This document shows positions 34,359-43,252 of a stretch of 64,000 nucleotides of DNA, piece after piece. A program made the position numbers and the translations under genes. How positions within the stretch are numbered: the first letter of the stretch is position 1; the number at the start of each line of letters is the position of its first letter. Below the pieces are notes generated by a model. That model saw nothing but the letters and a program-made list of their open reading frames with translations, did not search any database and was not told the origin of the DNA. This DNA is from CAWGXG01 sp963826505 (GTDB lineage Bacteria > Chloroflexota > Anaerolineae > Aggregatilineales > Aggregatilineaceae), in NCBI GenBank assembly GCA_963826505.1, contig CAWGXG010000007.1, positions 1,178,001 to 1,242,000 on the forward strand. Reading direction: 5' to 3'.

Positions 34359-35198
34359 CTAGTACGGGCGGGTTTGGATGAAATTGACCGTCGCCTGGTT
34401 CTGCTGACAGGTCCCAGGGAACGTAATGGTGACGGTGGGCGAAATACGCTGACCAGCGGCCCACAACTCGACATAATAGGTGCCTATGGTGGGCTGGTTG
34501 GCGACTTTGAGCTCCCAGCCGGAAGGGCCGTAAAACGTGTTCGTGCCGGACAGTGTCGTCAACTCACCGGTGAGATCGCTCCGGACGCGTACCTGCACGC
34601 CTGGGACCGGCTCGCCCCGGTCGGTCGTGACTTGTCCGGCCATGCCCTGCCACGCGCAGCCAGACGCGTTGCCATAATTATCGCGCAGGATGGGCGACGC
34701 CAGCTGCACCATGAACGGGAATTCCGACAGGGTCGCCGTAGGCGTGGCCGTGGGCCCGGTGGGCGACGGTGTGAAGGTCGGAGTATCCGATGGCGTGGGC
34801 GTCAGCGTTTTGGTCGGCGTGAAGGTTGGCGGCAGCAGCGTCTCGGTGGGTGACATGGTGAATGTCGGCGTGATGGTCGGCGTGTCGGTGATGGTCGGCG
34901 TCCAGGTGTGGGTTAGTGTCGACGTAAGGGTTGCGGTCGCCGGTGATGTCGGAGTCCAGGTCAGGGTGGCGGTTGGCGTGTCGGTTGGCGTGTCGGTGAT
35001 CGTCGGCGTCCAGGTGGGTTTGGGCGTCGGCGCTTCGAAAGCGGCGATCGTTGGGGGAATCGCGGTGGGGCTCGGCTTAAGGATGGGCGACTCCATCGCG
35101 CCACCGGCCACGCTGATCACAAAGAAAAACATGGCGATGGTGGCGATCAAGAACACCAACGATACCAGATTGAAAAACGCGTTGGCGATCCGGTCCAT
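34359..35198 (-). CDS. Membrane-anchored protein with Thr/Pro-rich linker, paralogue 2
   Basis: A 279-aa protein with AGGAGGG before its ATG. The layout is as in its neighbour: membrane helix (LVSLVFLIATIAMFFFVISV), a linker of about 95 residues built from TPTxT repeats, then a C-terminal domain with GCAWQGMAGQVTTDRG and a terminus QATVNFIQTRPY that parallels its paralogue. The domain resembles a small beta-sandwich with one conserved Cys pair. The two genes are a tandem duplication; the repeats in the DNA reflect the amino-acid repeats. Confidence 0.8.
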   Translation of the reverse strand: MDRIANAFFNLVSLVFLIATIAMFFFVISVAGGAMESPILKPSPTAIPPTIAAFEAPTPKPTWTPTITDTPTDTPTATLTWTPTSPATATLTSTLTHTWTPTITDTPTITPTFTMSPTETLLPPTFTPTKTLTPTPSDTPTFTPSPTGPTATPTATLSEFPFMVQLASPILRDNYGNASGCAWQGMAGQVTTDRGEPVPGVQVRVRSDLTGELTTLSGTNTFYGPSGWELKVANQPTIGTYYVELWAAGQRISPTVTITFPGTCQQNQATVNFIQTRPY

Positions 35199-35237
35199 AC
35201 GATTTGCCCTCCTGACTGGGGCAGCAGGCCACAGCGA

Positions 35238-35474
35238 TTACGAACTGGAATCAGCGCCGGGCGTAGCCGGAGTCAACTCAATACCGGGCACGGGCGACGG
35301 TGTCAGCGTGGGTAGCACCGCCTGCGTGGGCGGGATGTCCGTCGCCGGAGGCGCAAAGATGACGGGCTGCATGGCTCCCGTCACCACCCCCAGGACCATA
35401 AATCCGACCAGCAGCGTCAGCACCAGGAATATGACCGAGATGATGTTGAAAAACATGTTCGTGCCCTGACCCAT
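35238..35474 (-). CDS. Short membrane-anchored protein, linker only
   Basis: A 78-aa protein starting at 35474 (GGGAG upstream). It has the same kind of N-terminus as the two paralogues downstream (NMFFNIISVIFLVLTLLVGF helix and a PTxTPSP linker) but stops where their C-terminal domain would begin. It may be a truncated third paralogue or a small stand-alone membrane protein. There is no stop-interrupted remnant of the missing domain after it. Confidence 0.65.
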   Translation of the reverse strand: MGQGTNMFFNIISVIFLVLTLLVGFMVLGVVTGAMQPVIFAPPATDIPPTQAVLPTLTPSPVPGIELTPATPGADSSS

Positions 35475-35497
35475 AGTGTTCTCCCTTGTTCTGTGGG

Positions 35498-36469
35498 CTA
35501 TTGGCCCGGAGTACTCACGAACCGCTCGATGACGGCCTGTTCGCGCTGGTTTTCGAGCCACGTGATGAAGGCGCGTTGGCGCTTCTGGGCCAGTGCCGCC
35601 TGCGACAGTGGGCGATCCGGCACGCGCTCCAGAGTCTGTACGACATGATAGCCCAGGCTGCTCTTGACCGGCTCAGGATCCAGTTCGCCGGGCTGTAGGG
35701 CGAAGATCGCCGCTTCGACTTCCGGTTGGAGCAAATCGCCCTCGCTTACCCAGTCCAGATCGCCCCCAATGCGCGCCGTTGACGGGTCGAGGGAATACTG
35801 GGTGGCCAGTGCCGCGAAGTCTGCTCCGGCCTGAATTTGAGCGATCAACGAGCGGGCGGTCGCTTCGTCAGCCACCAGGATATGCCGCGCGTGGACTTGT
35901 TCGCTGTAGGGCGAGACATCCGCGACGACATCGCTCAGTTTCTGCGCGATGAGCATGGTGCGAATCACTTCGCCGTATTCGTCCATCGTATACAACTGGG
36001 CACTCACGATGGTATCCAAACTTTGCCCATTGGCTGCCGCCAGATCGGATTGGACGGCCAACTCGGCATCAACGTCGGCATCCGTGACAGTAATATCATA
36101 TTGTACGGCGGCCTGGCGCATCAGCACTTCGTCGATCATGGCGTCCAGCACCTGTGCGTCGAAAGACGCCGCCGTCGCGGGTTGAATATCCAACCCCATC
36201 GCGCGGCGCTCGCGCTCGCGCTGGAAGGCTGCCAGGGTGATCGGCTCGCCGTTCACGCGGGCGGCCAGGGGTTCGTCCTGGGCCTGGCTGCCGCCAGCGG
36301 GCGTGCTGCCGCCCGGGTTAGCGGCGACGGCGATAGTGTTGGTCGTGCCGCTGGACGCGGCATTATTCGATGAGCTGCTGCCTGCGCAGGCGCTCGACAG
36401 CGTAGATAACAGGATTACCAGTACCAATGACAGCCCTGTATAGCGTATATGTCTAAGTACCGAACGCAC
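35498..36469 (-). CDS. Peptidyl-prolyl isomerase lipoprotein (PpiC/PrsA/SurA type)
   Basis: A 323-aa lipoprotein. The start is GTG at 36469 with AAGGAG; the signal ends in a lipobox (STLSSAC). There is a SurA_N-like helical region with VNGEPITLAAFQRERE, then a parvulin domain with VHARHILVADEATA, FAALATQYSLDPSTA, GGDLDWVSEGDLLQPE and SLGYHVVQ. It is expected to fold exported proteins outside the membrane. It is the first gene of a minus-strand operon with three anchored proteins and the KaiC-like ATPase. Confidence 0.9.
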   Translation of the reverse strand: MRSVLRHIRYTGLSLVLVILLSTLSSACAGSSSSNNAASSGTTNTIAVAANPGGSTPAGGSQAQDEPLAARVNGEPITLAAFQRERERRAMGLDIQPATAASFDAQVLDAMIDEVLMRQAAVQYDITVTDADVDAELAVQSDLAAANGQSLDTIVSAQLYTMDEYGEVIRTMLIAQKLSDVVADVSPYSEQVHARHILVADEATARSLIAQIQAGADFAALATQYSLDPSTARIGGDLDWVSEGDLLQPEVEAAIFALQPGELDPEPVKSSLGYHVVQTLERVPDRPLSQAALAQKRQRAFITWLENQREQAVIERFVSTPGQ

Positions 36470-36706
36470 AGTATCTCCTTAACGGGCGGGCTACGGTGAG
36501 GAACAGCCCGGTAAACCACGGCAGGCTGGCCAGCGTATCACCAGCAGCGCCGAGTCTATAGGCACCGCCCCTATTATGCAAGCGCATATAGCCGGGGGCA
36601 AGTCGGCGCGGGGTGTGGTGCTGGCGGCCCTGCCTTTGTCGGCGGCCTGACGGGTGTTATAATCGCGCTGGAACGCACCCGGTAATGCTGGAGAACTTGT
36701 GAGGCG

Positions 36707-37000
36707 ATGACATCCCCCAATTCCCCGTCGGAACGCATGCATGCAGTGGTCCATGGACGCGTGCAAGGCGTGAATTTTCGGGCCAGCACGCAGCGCGAAG
36801 CCGCCCGTCTGGGGCTGACGGGTTGGGTGCGCAACATGTGGGATGGCACCGTTGAAACTGTAGTAGAAGGTCCGCGCGAGGCGTTGTTGGCTTTTGAGCG
36901 GTTTTTGTACACCGGGCCTCCGGCGGCAGATGTAGACCATGTGGAACTCAGCTATGGCGACGCGACCGGCGAGTTCCGGAGTTTCCATATTCGCTACTGA
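36707..37000 (+). CDS. acyP: Acylphosphatase
   Basis: A 97-aa protein of normal family length. The phosphate loop is HGRVQGVNFRAST, with the catalytic Arg in NFR, and the catalytic Asn is in GWVRNMWDGTVE. It hydrolyses acyl phosphates in the cytosol. The ATG at 36707 is used; ATG 36737 would start just before the domain. The 237-nt region upstream (36470-36706) shows no clear promoter beyond scattered AT-rich hexamers. Confidence 0.95.
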   Translation: MTSPNSPSERMHAVVHGRVQGVNFRASTQREAARLGLTGWVRNMWDGTVETVVEGPREALLAFERFLYTGPPAADVDHVELSYGDATGEFRSFHIRY

Positions 37001-37029
37001 CTGCCGCTGGCCGTTGTTGATGAGGGATC

Positions 37030-38346
37030 ATGCTGAAGTCAAATCCGCAACGTTTGGCCTGGATTACCCTGCTGGGCGCGCTGGTGGTGTTTTTCGGCAT
37101 GTGTATGGGCGTTATCGCTTTTACACAGTGGCTGCTGTTTGAATCCCCGACCAATCTGAACGTCGTCCTGCACGTCGGGCAGGGGACGGTTGGCGTAGCG
37201 GCCCCCGATTCCACCGACGAGAAGGCCGTGCGCAGCAATACTCACGTCGCCGACGACGAGACGCTGAGCACGGATACGTTGTCGCAAGGCTATCTCGCGT
37301 TTTCCGATCCCTATTCCGGCGATCTGCTGGCGACCATCCTGCTCCGCAATGACAGCGCGGCGACATTACGCAAAGCCAACCGCCCGCGCTTCAGTTTCAG
37401 CGATAACCCCTACCTGATCCGGCTTAACAACATCAATGGGCGCGTCGAGGTGCGGGTTAATGGCGGGCTGCACCGCGCGCTGCGTATCGAGATTGAGAAC
37501 GCACTGGGCTCCGTGTATATCAGCGAGCAGGGCTATTATTTCATCGAGAGCACGCCGGATACGCTGACTGTCAACGTCCGGTCGGGCACACTCACTCTGG
37601 TCAACGCCGCGCGGCAGGGGCAGTATCTTGACGAGGGCAAGGAGGCGGTCATCACTGCCGCCACCCAGGCGATGGCGGTCACCCCTGGCCCGATCGACCT
37701 GCTTCCTAACTGGGATTTCAGCCAGTCTGAGGAAAAAGAATCGCTGCCGCCCTGGCCCGTCGGGTGGAGCTGCGCCTGGGATCCGTCAGCCGATAACCAG
37801 GATGGCCCGCCAGGGCAGTACCGTTTTATCAAAGTCGATGGGCGGCTCACTGTGAACATCTGGCGGATGCAGCCCGAACCCGGCCCCGGCACCACGCGCT
37901 GTGTGCAGTATCCCGGCGGTCCGAATGGGCTGGATGTGACCGGCTACGGCTCGTTGCGGCTGCGCGTGACCATGCAGATTCACTATTCGAGTTTGAGCGC
38001 GTGCGGGGTGCTCGGCACGGAATGCCCGGTGATCATCCACGTCCATTACCGCGATCCGGACGGCAACCCCTTCGATTGGCTGCACGGCTTTTATGCCGAT
38101 TACACGCCCAATGTCGGGCGGCGCATCTGCGACGCCTGCCTGGAGCCTCACGAACAGATTAATAAGGATGCGTGGTATACCTACGAATCCGGCAACCTGT
38201 TCACCGACTGGCCCGAACGCCAGCGGCCCGGCATCATCGATTACATCGAGTTTTACGCGGACGGCCACCAATATGACGTGTTGCTGAGCGAGGTCGCGCT
38301 GGTCGCCACGCTGCCCGACGGGACCGCGTCGGCAGCCGCGAATTAG
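37030..38346 (+). CDS. Membrane-anchored protein with FecR-like region
   Basis: A 438-aa protein. There is an N-terminal helix (LAWITLLGALVVFFGMCMGV), then an extracytoplasmic region of beta strands with VRVNGGLHRALRIEIENALG and TLTVNVRSGTLTLVN, which resembles the FecR/DUF4880-type signalling fold. The C-terminal half (from about 220) has several aromatic-rich strands (YGSLRLRVTMQIHY) and three cysteine clusters, similar to a carbohydrate-binding jelly roll. It is 29 nt after acyP. The function is unknown. Confidence 0.7.
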   Translation: MLKSNPQRLAWITLLGALVVFFGMCMGVIAFTQWLLFESPTNLNVVLHVGQGTVGVAAPDSTDEKAVRSNTHVADDETLSTDTLSQGYLAFSDPYSGDLLATILLRNDSAATLRKANRPRFSFSDNPYLIRLNNINGRVEVRVNGGLHRALRIEIENALGSVYISEQGYYFIESTPDTLTVNVRSGTLTLVNAARQGQYLDEGKEAVITAATQAMAVTPGPIDLLPNWDFSQSEEKESLPPWPVGWSCAWDPSADNQDGPPGQYRFIKVDGRLTVNIWRMQPEPGPGTTRCVQYPGGPNGLDVTGYGSLRLRVTMQIHYSSLSACGVLGTECPVIIHVHYRDPDGNPFDWLHGFYADYTPNVGRRICDACLEPHEQINKDAWYTYESGNLFTDWPERQRPGIIDYIEFYADGHQYDVLLSEVALVATLPDGTASAAAN

Positions 38347-38433
38347 CGAACAGCAGACAGCCCTCAGTCAACAGCGAACAGTGGTACCCGCGACCAGCGC
38401 CGGGATCATTCCCAGCGCTGTTTTTCGACCTGA

Positions 38434-38463
38434 TTGACAAATCCGCATATCTTGTGGCACGAT
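38434..38463 (+). promoter_or_regulatory. Promoter of the second sugar cluster
   Basis: Consensus -35 TTGACA (38434-38439), then a weak -10 CACGAT (38458-38463) at 18-nt spacing. The double operator starts three bases downstream. A weak -10 next to a strong operator would suit a tightly repressed or activator-assisted promoter. Confidence 0.5.
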
Positions 38464-38465
38464 CG

Positions 38466-38493
38466 TTGTAAACGTTTCCGAGAACGTTTACAA
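38466..38493. promoter_or_regulatory. LacI-type double-palindrome operator
   Basis: Perfect 11-nt arms TTGTAAACGTT and AACGTTTACAA flank a 6-nt spacer. Each arm also contains a LacI-like half palindrome around CG (AAACGTTT, AACGTT), with centres 12 bp apart. It overlaps the expected transcription start, 47 nt before the isomerase ATG. The likely regulator is the LacI protein encoded at 46470, the last gene of the cluster. Confidence 0.8.
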
Positions 38494-38540
38494 TCCGCCG
38501 CGTCTTCAGAGATTTTGATCAAAATGTTTAAGGAGACACC

Positions 38541-39953
38541 ATGCAAAACAACAAGTCTACTTTCGCGCTGTTCTTCGGCAATCGCGGGTTCTTCCCGGCT
38601 TCGCTCATCGCTGAAGCGCGCATCGAGCTGCCCCGCGTGCTCAAGGAAGCCGGACACGACGTCCTGATGCTCGACGAGGCAGCGACGCGTCACGGCGCGG
38701 TCGAAACCACGCGCGAAGGCGAAGTCTATGCTAATTTTCTGCGCGCAAATCGTGGCAAATTCGACGGCGTGATCCTGTGCCTGCCCAACTTCGGCGACGA
38801 AACCGGCGCGGTCTCGGCGCTGAAAGAGGCGGATGTCCCGATCCTGATCCAGGCATATCCCGATGACATGGACAAAATGGCCCCTGCCCTGCGGCGCGAC
38901 GCGTTCTGCGGCAAGCTGTCGGTCGCGGACGTGTTCCGGCAGTACGGCGTCAAGTACACGGCGCTCAAGCCGCATGTCGTCAAACCCGGCAGCGACGCTT
39001 TCAAAGCCAACCTCGACTATTTCGACCGCGTGTGCCGGGTGGTCAAGGGCATGCGGGGGATGGTGGTCGGCGCGATCGGGGCCAGAACGACACCTTTTAA
39101 GACGGTGCGCATCGACGAATTGGCGCTGCAACATCACGGCATCACGGTCGAAACGCTGGATATGGCCGAGGTCATTGCGCGCGTCAAAGCTATGAACGGC
39201 AGCAGCGCCTATGACGAAAAGGCGAACCTGCTGCGCGAAACTGCGGATTGGAGCATTGTCCCCGAAAACGCCTTCCAGAACATCGCCCGCCTGGGCGTCG
39301 TCCTGGACGAGATCATCGACGAATACCAGATGGACGCCATCGCGATCCGCTGCTGGATCGAGCTGCAAAAGCAGCTTGGGATTTCGCCGTGTGTGGTGGT
39401 CGGCACGCTCAATAACCAGGGCGTCGGCGCGGCCTGTGAAGTCGATCTCGGCAGCGCGGTCACGCTCCAGGCGCTGCGCTGGGCGTCCGGCAAAGCGACC
39501 ACCTGCCTGGATTGGAACAATAACTTCGAGGAAGAAGAGGACAAGTGCATTCTGTTCCACTGCGGACCGGTGCCGCAGGAACTGATGGCCGCGCCGGGAC
39601 GCATCACCGATCACGACATTCTGATCAACAGCGTAGGACCAGGGCTGAGCTATGGCTGCAACGTTGGGCGGATCGCGCCGTTCGACTTCACCTTTGGCAA
39701 CCTGATGAGCGATAACGGCGCGCTGCGCTGGTATCTCGGGTACGGCGAATTTACCCAGGACGCCATCCCGCCGGAGTTCTTCGGCTGCGCGGGCGTGGCG
39801 CATATCGAAAATCTGGAAGACGTGCTGATGCACGTCATGCGCAACGGCCATCGCCACCACGTCAACCTGACGCCGGGCGCGTATGTGCAGCCGCTCAAAG
39901 AAGCACTGGACTATTACCTGGGCCAGGATGTCGCCCTGCCGCAGTGGGAATAG
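38541..39953 (+). CDS. L-fucose/L-arabinose isomerase family protein (COG2407), paralogue 2
   Basis: A 470-aa isomerase with AAGGAG before the ATG. It shares GNRGFFP, LPNFGDE, LIQAYPDD, RRDAFCGK and the metal-site pattern AACEVDLGS plus LDWNNN with the copy at 10941. The middle of the protein, which contacts the sugar, has diverged (for example WIELQKQLGISPC against WTSMEEYFGVVPC), so a different sugar is likely. It is the first gene of the cluster that leads to AOR. Confidence 0.82.
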   Translation: MQNNKSTFALFFGNRGFFPASLIAEARIELPRVLKEAGHDVLMLDEAATRHGAVETTREGEVYANFLRANRGKFDGVILCLPNFGDETGAVSALKEADVPILIQAYPDDMDKMAPALRRDAFCGKLSVADVFRQYGVKYTALKPHVVKPGSDAFKANLDYFDRVCRVVKGMRGMVVGAIGARTTPFKTVRIDELALQHHGITVETLDMAEVIARVKAMNGSSAYDEKANLLRETADWSIVPENAFQNIARLGVVLDEIIDEYQMDAIAIRCWIELQKQLGISPCVVVGTLNNQGVGAACEVDLGSAVTLQALRWASGKATTCLDWNNNFEEEEDKCILFHCGPVPQELMAAPGRITDHDILINSVGPGLSYGCNVGRIAPFDFTFGNLMSDNGALRWYLGYGEFTQDAIPPEFFGCAGVAHIENLEDVLMHVMRNGHRHHVNLTPGAYVQPLKEALDYYLGQDVALPQWE

Positions 39954-39961
39954 GGGTGTCG

Positions 39962-40894
39962 ATGGAAACCTCTGCCGAATCGTCAGCCGCCCTCATCGGC
40001 CGCGCATACCGGGCCAGAATCGCGATCCCGGCCTTCAACGTGCCCTATCTGCCGATGGTAGAGCCGGTGATCCAGGCGGTTGTCGACCAAGACTCGTTTG
40101 CGCTGATCGAAACGGCGCGCCTGGAATGGTTCAAGTTTGAGGCAGGCGGGTTGGAGGCGGTGTTGGCGGAGTTCCAACGCTGGCAGCGCCCGGACTATGT
40201 GCGCCTGCATCTCGATCACGTTCCGGTGATCGACGAGGACGGCGTACGGGTGGACGCGCTCCCGATCATTCAACGCGCCGTCGATCTAGGCTACCATTCG
40301 GTTATGATCGACGCCTCGCGGCTGTCCCTGGACGAGAACATCGCGATCACTCGGCAGGCGGTGGAAGTCGCGCACGCCGCCGGGGTGGCGTGTGAGGCCG
40401 AGTTGGGCGCGGTTCTGGGCCACGAATCCGGCCCCGAGCTTGACTATGAGGAGCTGTTCGCAACCGGGCGGGGCTTCACGCGGGTGGACGAGGCCGCGCG
40501 CTTCGTGCATGAGTCTGGCTGCGACTGGCTGTCGGTGGCTATCGGCAGTATACACGGCGCGATTTCGGGCGTGAAGAAGGACGAAAAAAAGGTCGCCGCG
40601 CGCCTGAATCTCGATCACTTGGACCGGCTGCGGGACGCGACCGGTATTCCGCTGGTGCTGCACGGCGGGTCCGGCATCCAGCGCGACTACGTGTTGGCCG
40701 CCGTCAAGAAGGGCATCGCCAAGATCAATATCGCGTCCGAAATCCGGCAGGCGTATGAGCGGACGTACCAAACCACGGGCACGATCAGCGCGGCGCAGGA
40801 CGCGGTCTATCGCGAGACGACGCGCCTGATCCGCGATCACCTGGGCAACACGGGCATACGCGCCAGCGTGACCGGGCAAGAGGTGTCGCCATGA
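39962..40894 (+). CDS. Class II (zinc) ketose-bisphosphate aldolase
   Basis: A 310-aa aldolase of the Fba/GatY/KbaY family. The zinc and active-site strings are RLHLDHVPVIDEDG, CEAELGAVLGHESG, SIHGAISG and VLHGGSGIQ, followed by KINIASEIRQAY. The ATG at 39962 is 8 nt after the isomerase stop, with AGGGGTG upstream. The stop overlaps the kinase start. It would cleave the phosphorylated ketose made by the isomerase and kinase into dihydroxyacetone phosphate and an aldehyde, or act on tagatose or fructose bisphosphate. Confidence 0.88.
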   Translation: METSAESSAALIGRAYRARIAIPAFNVPYLPMVEPVIQAVVDQDSFALIETARLEWFKFEAGGLEAVLAEFQRWQRPDYVRLHLDHVPVIDEDGVRVDALPIIQRAVDLGYHSVMIDASRLSLDENIAITRQAVEVAHAAGVACEAELGAVLGHESGPELDYEELFATGRGFTRVDEAARFVHESGCDWLSVAIGSIHGAISGVKKDEKKVAARLNLDHLDRLRDATGIPLVLHGGSGIQRDYVLAAVKKGIAKINIASEIRQAYERTYQTTGTISAAQDAVYRETTRLIRDHLGNTGIRASVTGQEVSP

Positions 40895-42405
40895 CGCTGT
40901 TAGGCATCGACGCCGGGACGACCGGGTGCAAGGTGGCGCTGTTTTCGCCCGAAGGCCAGATGCTGTGCTCGGCCTACCGCGAATACGACACGCAGCGCCC
41001 GCAGCCCGGTTGGGCAGAACTGGACGCCGCCGCCGTCTGGACGCTGGTCAAAGAGGCGATCTGCGAGGTCACCGCGCAGACCGACGCCGCGTCGATCCAG
41101 GCGCTGGCGGTGTCGTCGATGGGCGAGGCGGTCGTCCCCGTGACGGCGGATCGCACCATTCTTGGCCCGTCGCTGCTCAACTTCGACGTGCGCGGCCAGG
41201 AATTTCTGGATGAGTTGGGGGGCGTGCTGGACGACGCGCGCCTGTATGCCATCAACGGTAATACGCTCGGCAACCACTACAGCCTGACCAAAATCAAGTG
41301 GGTCAAAACGCACCAGCCCGCGTTGTACGAGCGGGCCGACCATTTCCTGCATTGGAGCGGGTTCGTTGCGTTCATGCTGGGCGCTGAGCCGACGGCGGAT
41401 TACTCTCTGGCGAACCGGACGCTGCTGTTCGATCTCGCGGCGGAGACGTGGTCCGCCGCATTGGTCGCGCAGACCGGCCTCGACCTGGACAAACTGCCCC
41501 GCACCGTCCCATCCGGCACGCCGTTGGGAACGGTCGCGCCGCACATTGCCGTCGAGCTGGGGCTGTCGCCGCGCACGATCATCGTGGCGGGCGCGCACGA
41601 TCAATGCGCCAACGCGGTCGGCTGCGGTGTGATCGAGCCGGGCAGCGCGGTCTACGGGCTGGGCACGTACCTGTGCATCACGCCGGTGTTTACGACCCGT
41701 TCCGCTTCAGACGCCATGATCGCGCGCGGTCTGAACACGGAACATCACGCCGTGCCGGGGCGTTTCGTGTCGTTCCTCTACAATCACGGCGGCTCGGTCG
41801 TGAAATGGTTCCGCGACACGTTCGCAGCGACCGATCACCGCCTGGCGAGCGCTGCTGGGGAAGACGTCTACACGGCGCTGTTTGCCGAACTGTCCGACGC
41901 CCCCAGCCGCGTGCTCGTACTGCCGCATTTCTCCGCGACCGGGCCGCCGGAGTTCATCAGCGATTCGTGCGGAGTCATGGTCGGGTTACGGCTGGACACG
42001 CCGCGCGGCGAAATCCTCAAGGGGATTGTGGAGGGTACGGGCTACTACCTGAAAGAATGTGTAGACTCCCTGCCCGCTACCGGCATCACGATCAACGATT
42101 ACCGGACGGTAGGCGGTGGCAGCAAGTCGGACGTGTGGGTGCAGATGTGCGCTGACATTATGGGCAGCCCTTTCAGCCGCCCGGCCATCACCGAGGCGGG
42201 CGCGCTAGGCGCGGCGATCATCGCTGGAGTGGGGAGCGGCGTCTTTGCGTCGTTCCACGCAGGCGCTGCCGCGATGGTCACGCTGGACCGTCATTTCGAG
42301 CCTGATTTGACACGGCACCAGCGCTATATGGAGCGCTACGCGCATTACAAGCAGTTGTGGCCGCTCATGCAATCCTATTTACGCGATGTGGCGACATTTC
42401 GATAA
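40891..42405 (+). CDS. FGGY-family carbohydrate kinase (xylulokinase-like)
   Basis: A 504-aa kinase. It opens with LGIDAGTTGCKVALF, has the SSMGEAVVPV region, a GAHDQCANAVGCGVIEPG phosphate segment, and the late GGGSKSDVWVQMCADIMG and GALGAAIIAGVG motifs. The length fits xylulo-, fuculo- or rhamnulokinase rather than AraB. It lies between two aldolase genes and presumably phosphorylates the ketose from the COG2407 isomerase. The substrate cannot be read from the sequence. Confidence 0.88.
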   Translation: MTLLGIDAGTTGCKVALFSPEGQMLCSAYREYDTQRPQPGWAELDAAAVWTLVKEAICEVTAQTDAASIQALAVSSMGEAVVPVTADRTILGPSLLNFDVRGQEFLDELGGVLDDARLYAINGNTLGNHYSLTKIKWVKTHQPALYERADHFLHWSGFVAFMLGAEPTADYSLANRTLLFDLAAETWSAALVAQTGLDLDKLPRTVPSGTPLGTVAPHIAVELGLSPRTIIVAGAHDQCANAVGCGVIEPGSAVYGLGTYLCITPVFTTRSASDAMIARGLNTEHHAVPGRFVSFLYNHGGSVVKWFRDTFAATDHRLASAAGEDVYTALFAELSDAPSRVLVLPHFSATGPPEFISDSCGVMVGLRLDTPRGEILKGIVEGTGYYLKECVDSLPATGITINDYRTVGGGSKSDVWVQMCADIMGSPFSRPAITEAGALGAAIIAGVGSGVFASFHAGAAAMVTLDRHFEPDLTRHQRYMERYAHYKQLWPLMQSYLRDVATFR

Positions 42406-42467
42406 GCAGCGCGGCGATGCCGGGGGTAGAACGGCATCGGGCGCATAGTGTTAGGGACGAGGGCGCT

Positions 42468-43242
42468 TTGAATACTTACCGCTTGAGGGAATTTGTGAAC
42501 CCGGCCGACCGGCGCAGCCTGATCGTGGATACTAGCGTCGGGTTGGTGTTGGGTGTGCGGCCTGGACTAGAACATTTCGGCGAGGCTGTGCTGCCAATTC
42601 TGACTACCGTGGACGGTGTGGTGACCAGCCCTGGACAGGCCCGCCAATTGACACACCGCACCCGCCAGGATGCGGCGCTGTTGGTGCGCGCGGACTGGAC
42701 TAACGCGCTGCGCGGCGAGGACTTCGTCCTGCCGCCGGAGACGGTGCATTATGCTCGGTTGGTAGACGCCGCGGGCGCGCTCGATGCCGGGGGCAGCGCC
42801 GCCGTGATCCATTTCCTGCTGGGCTATGCCGAGGCGATCGAAGCCGAATGCCTGAAGCACACCGTGCAGCTGGCGCTGGATGGTGCGGATAAGGGCTTGC
42901 CGCTGATGCGTGGACGTGCAGCCGACCGGGTCGCGCGTGGTGCTGCGCGGCAAGGCGATCGAGCTGGGCGTGTCGTATGCGCTAGAAGGCGGCGCGAGCG
43001 GCGTCGTGATCCCCTGGCCGGGCCCGGACTCGTTCAAGACGATCATGAAAATGGCCGACGATCTGCCGGTGTGGCTCGCGCCTGACGGCTGCGATCCCGA
43101 TCATCCCGATGTGCGCGCCGCGTTGGACCTGGGCGCGGTCGGCGTCTGGTTGGACGAGCGGCTGTTCGCCGCACCCGACCCGGCAGGCACCGCGCAGCAG
43201 TTCCGCGCGCTGGTGCATGCGCCGGTCGCTGAGTCGGCATAG
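42468..43242 (+). CDS. Class I aldolase-like paralogue lacking the Schiff-base lysine; one +1 break
   Basis: About 257 aa once one extra base near 42909 is removed (frame changes at ...GLPLM to VDVQPTGSRVV...). The likely start is TTG 42468 with GAGGG upstream. It aligns with the aldolase domain of the next gene (for example SPGQARQL against SPGQAQRL, and ALLVRADWTN against ALIVRADWMN). Where that gene has ADALKIPYTGD with the Schiff-base Lys, this one reads ASGVVIPWPGPD. The DHG active-site string is also replaced (VDTSVG). It is probably non-catalytic, perhaps a partner subunit. Confidence 0.75.
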
Positions 43243-43252
43243 GAGGCCCGCT

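Noticed and set aside
34700..35040. Regular short DNA repeats that resemble a tandem-repeat or CRISPR-like array
   Set aside because: The periodicity follows Thr-Pro-Thr codons in the protein linker; there are no unique spacers of constant length and no cas genes.
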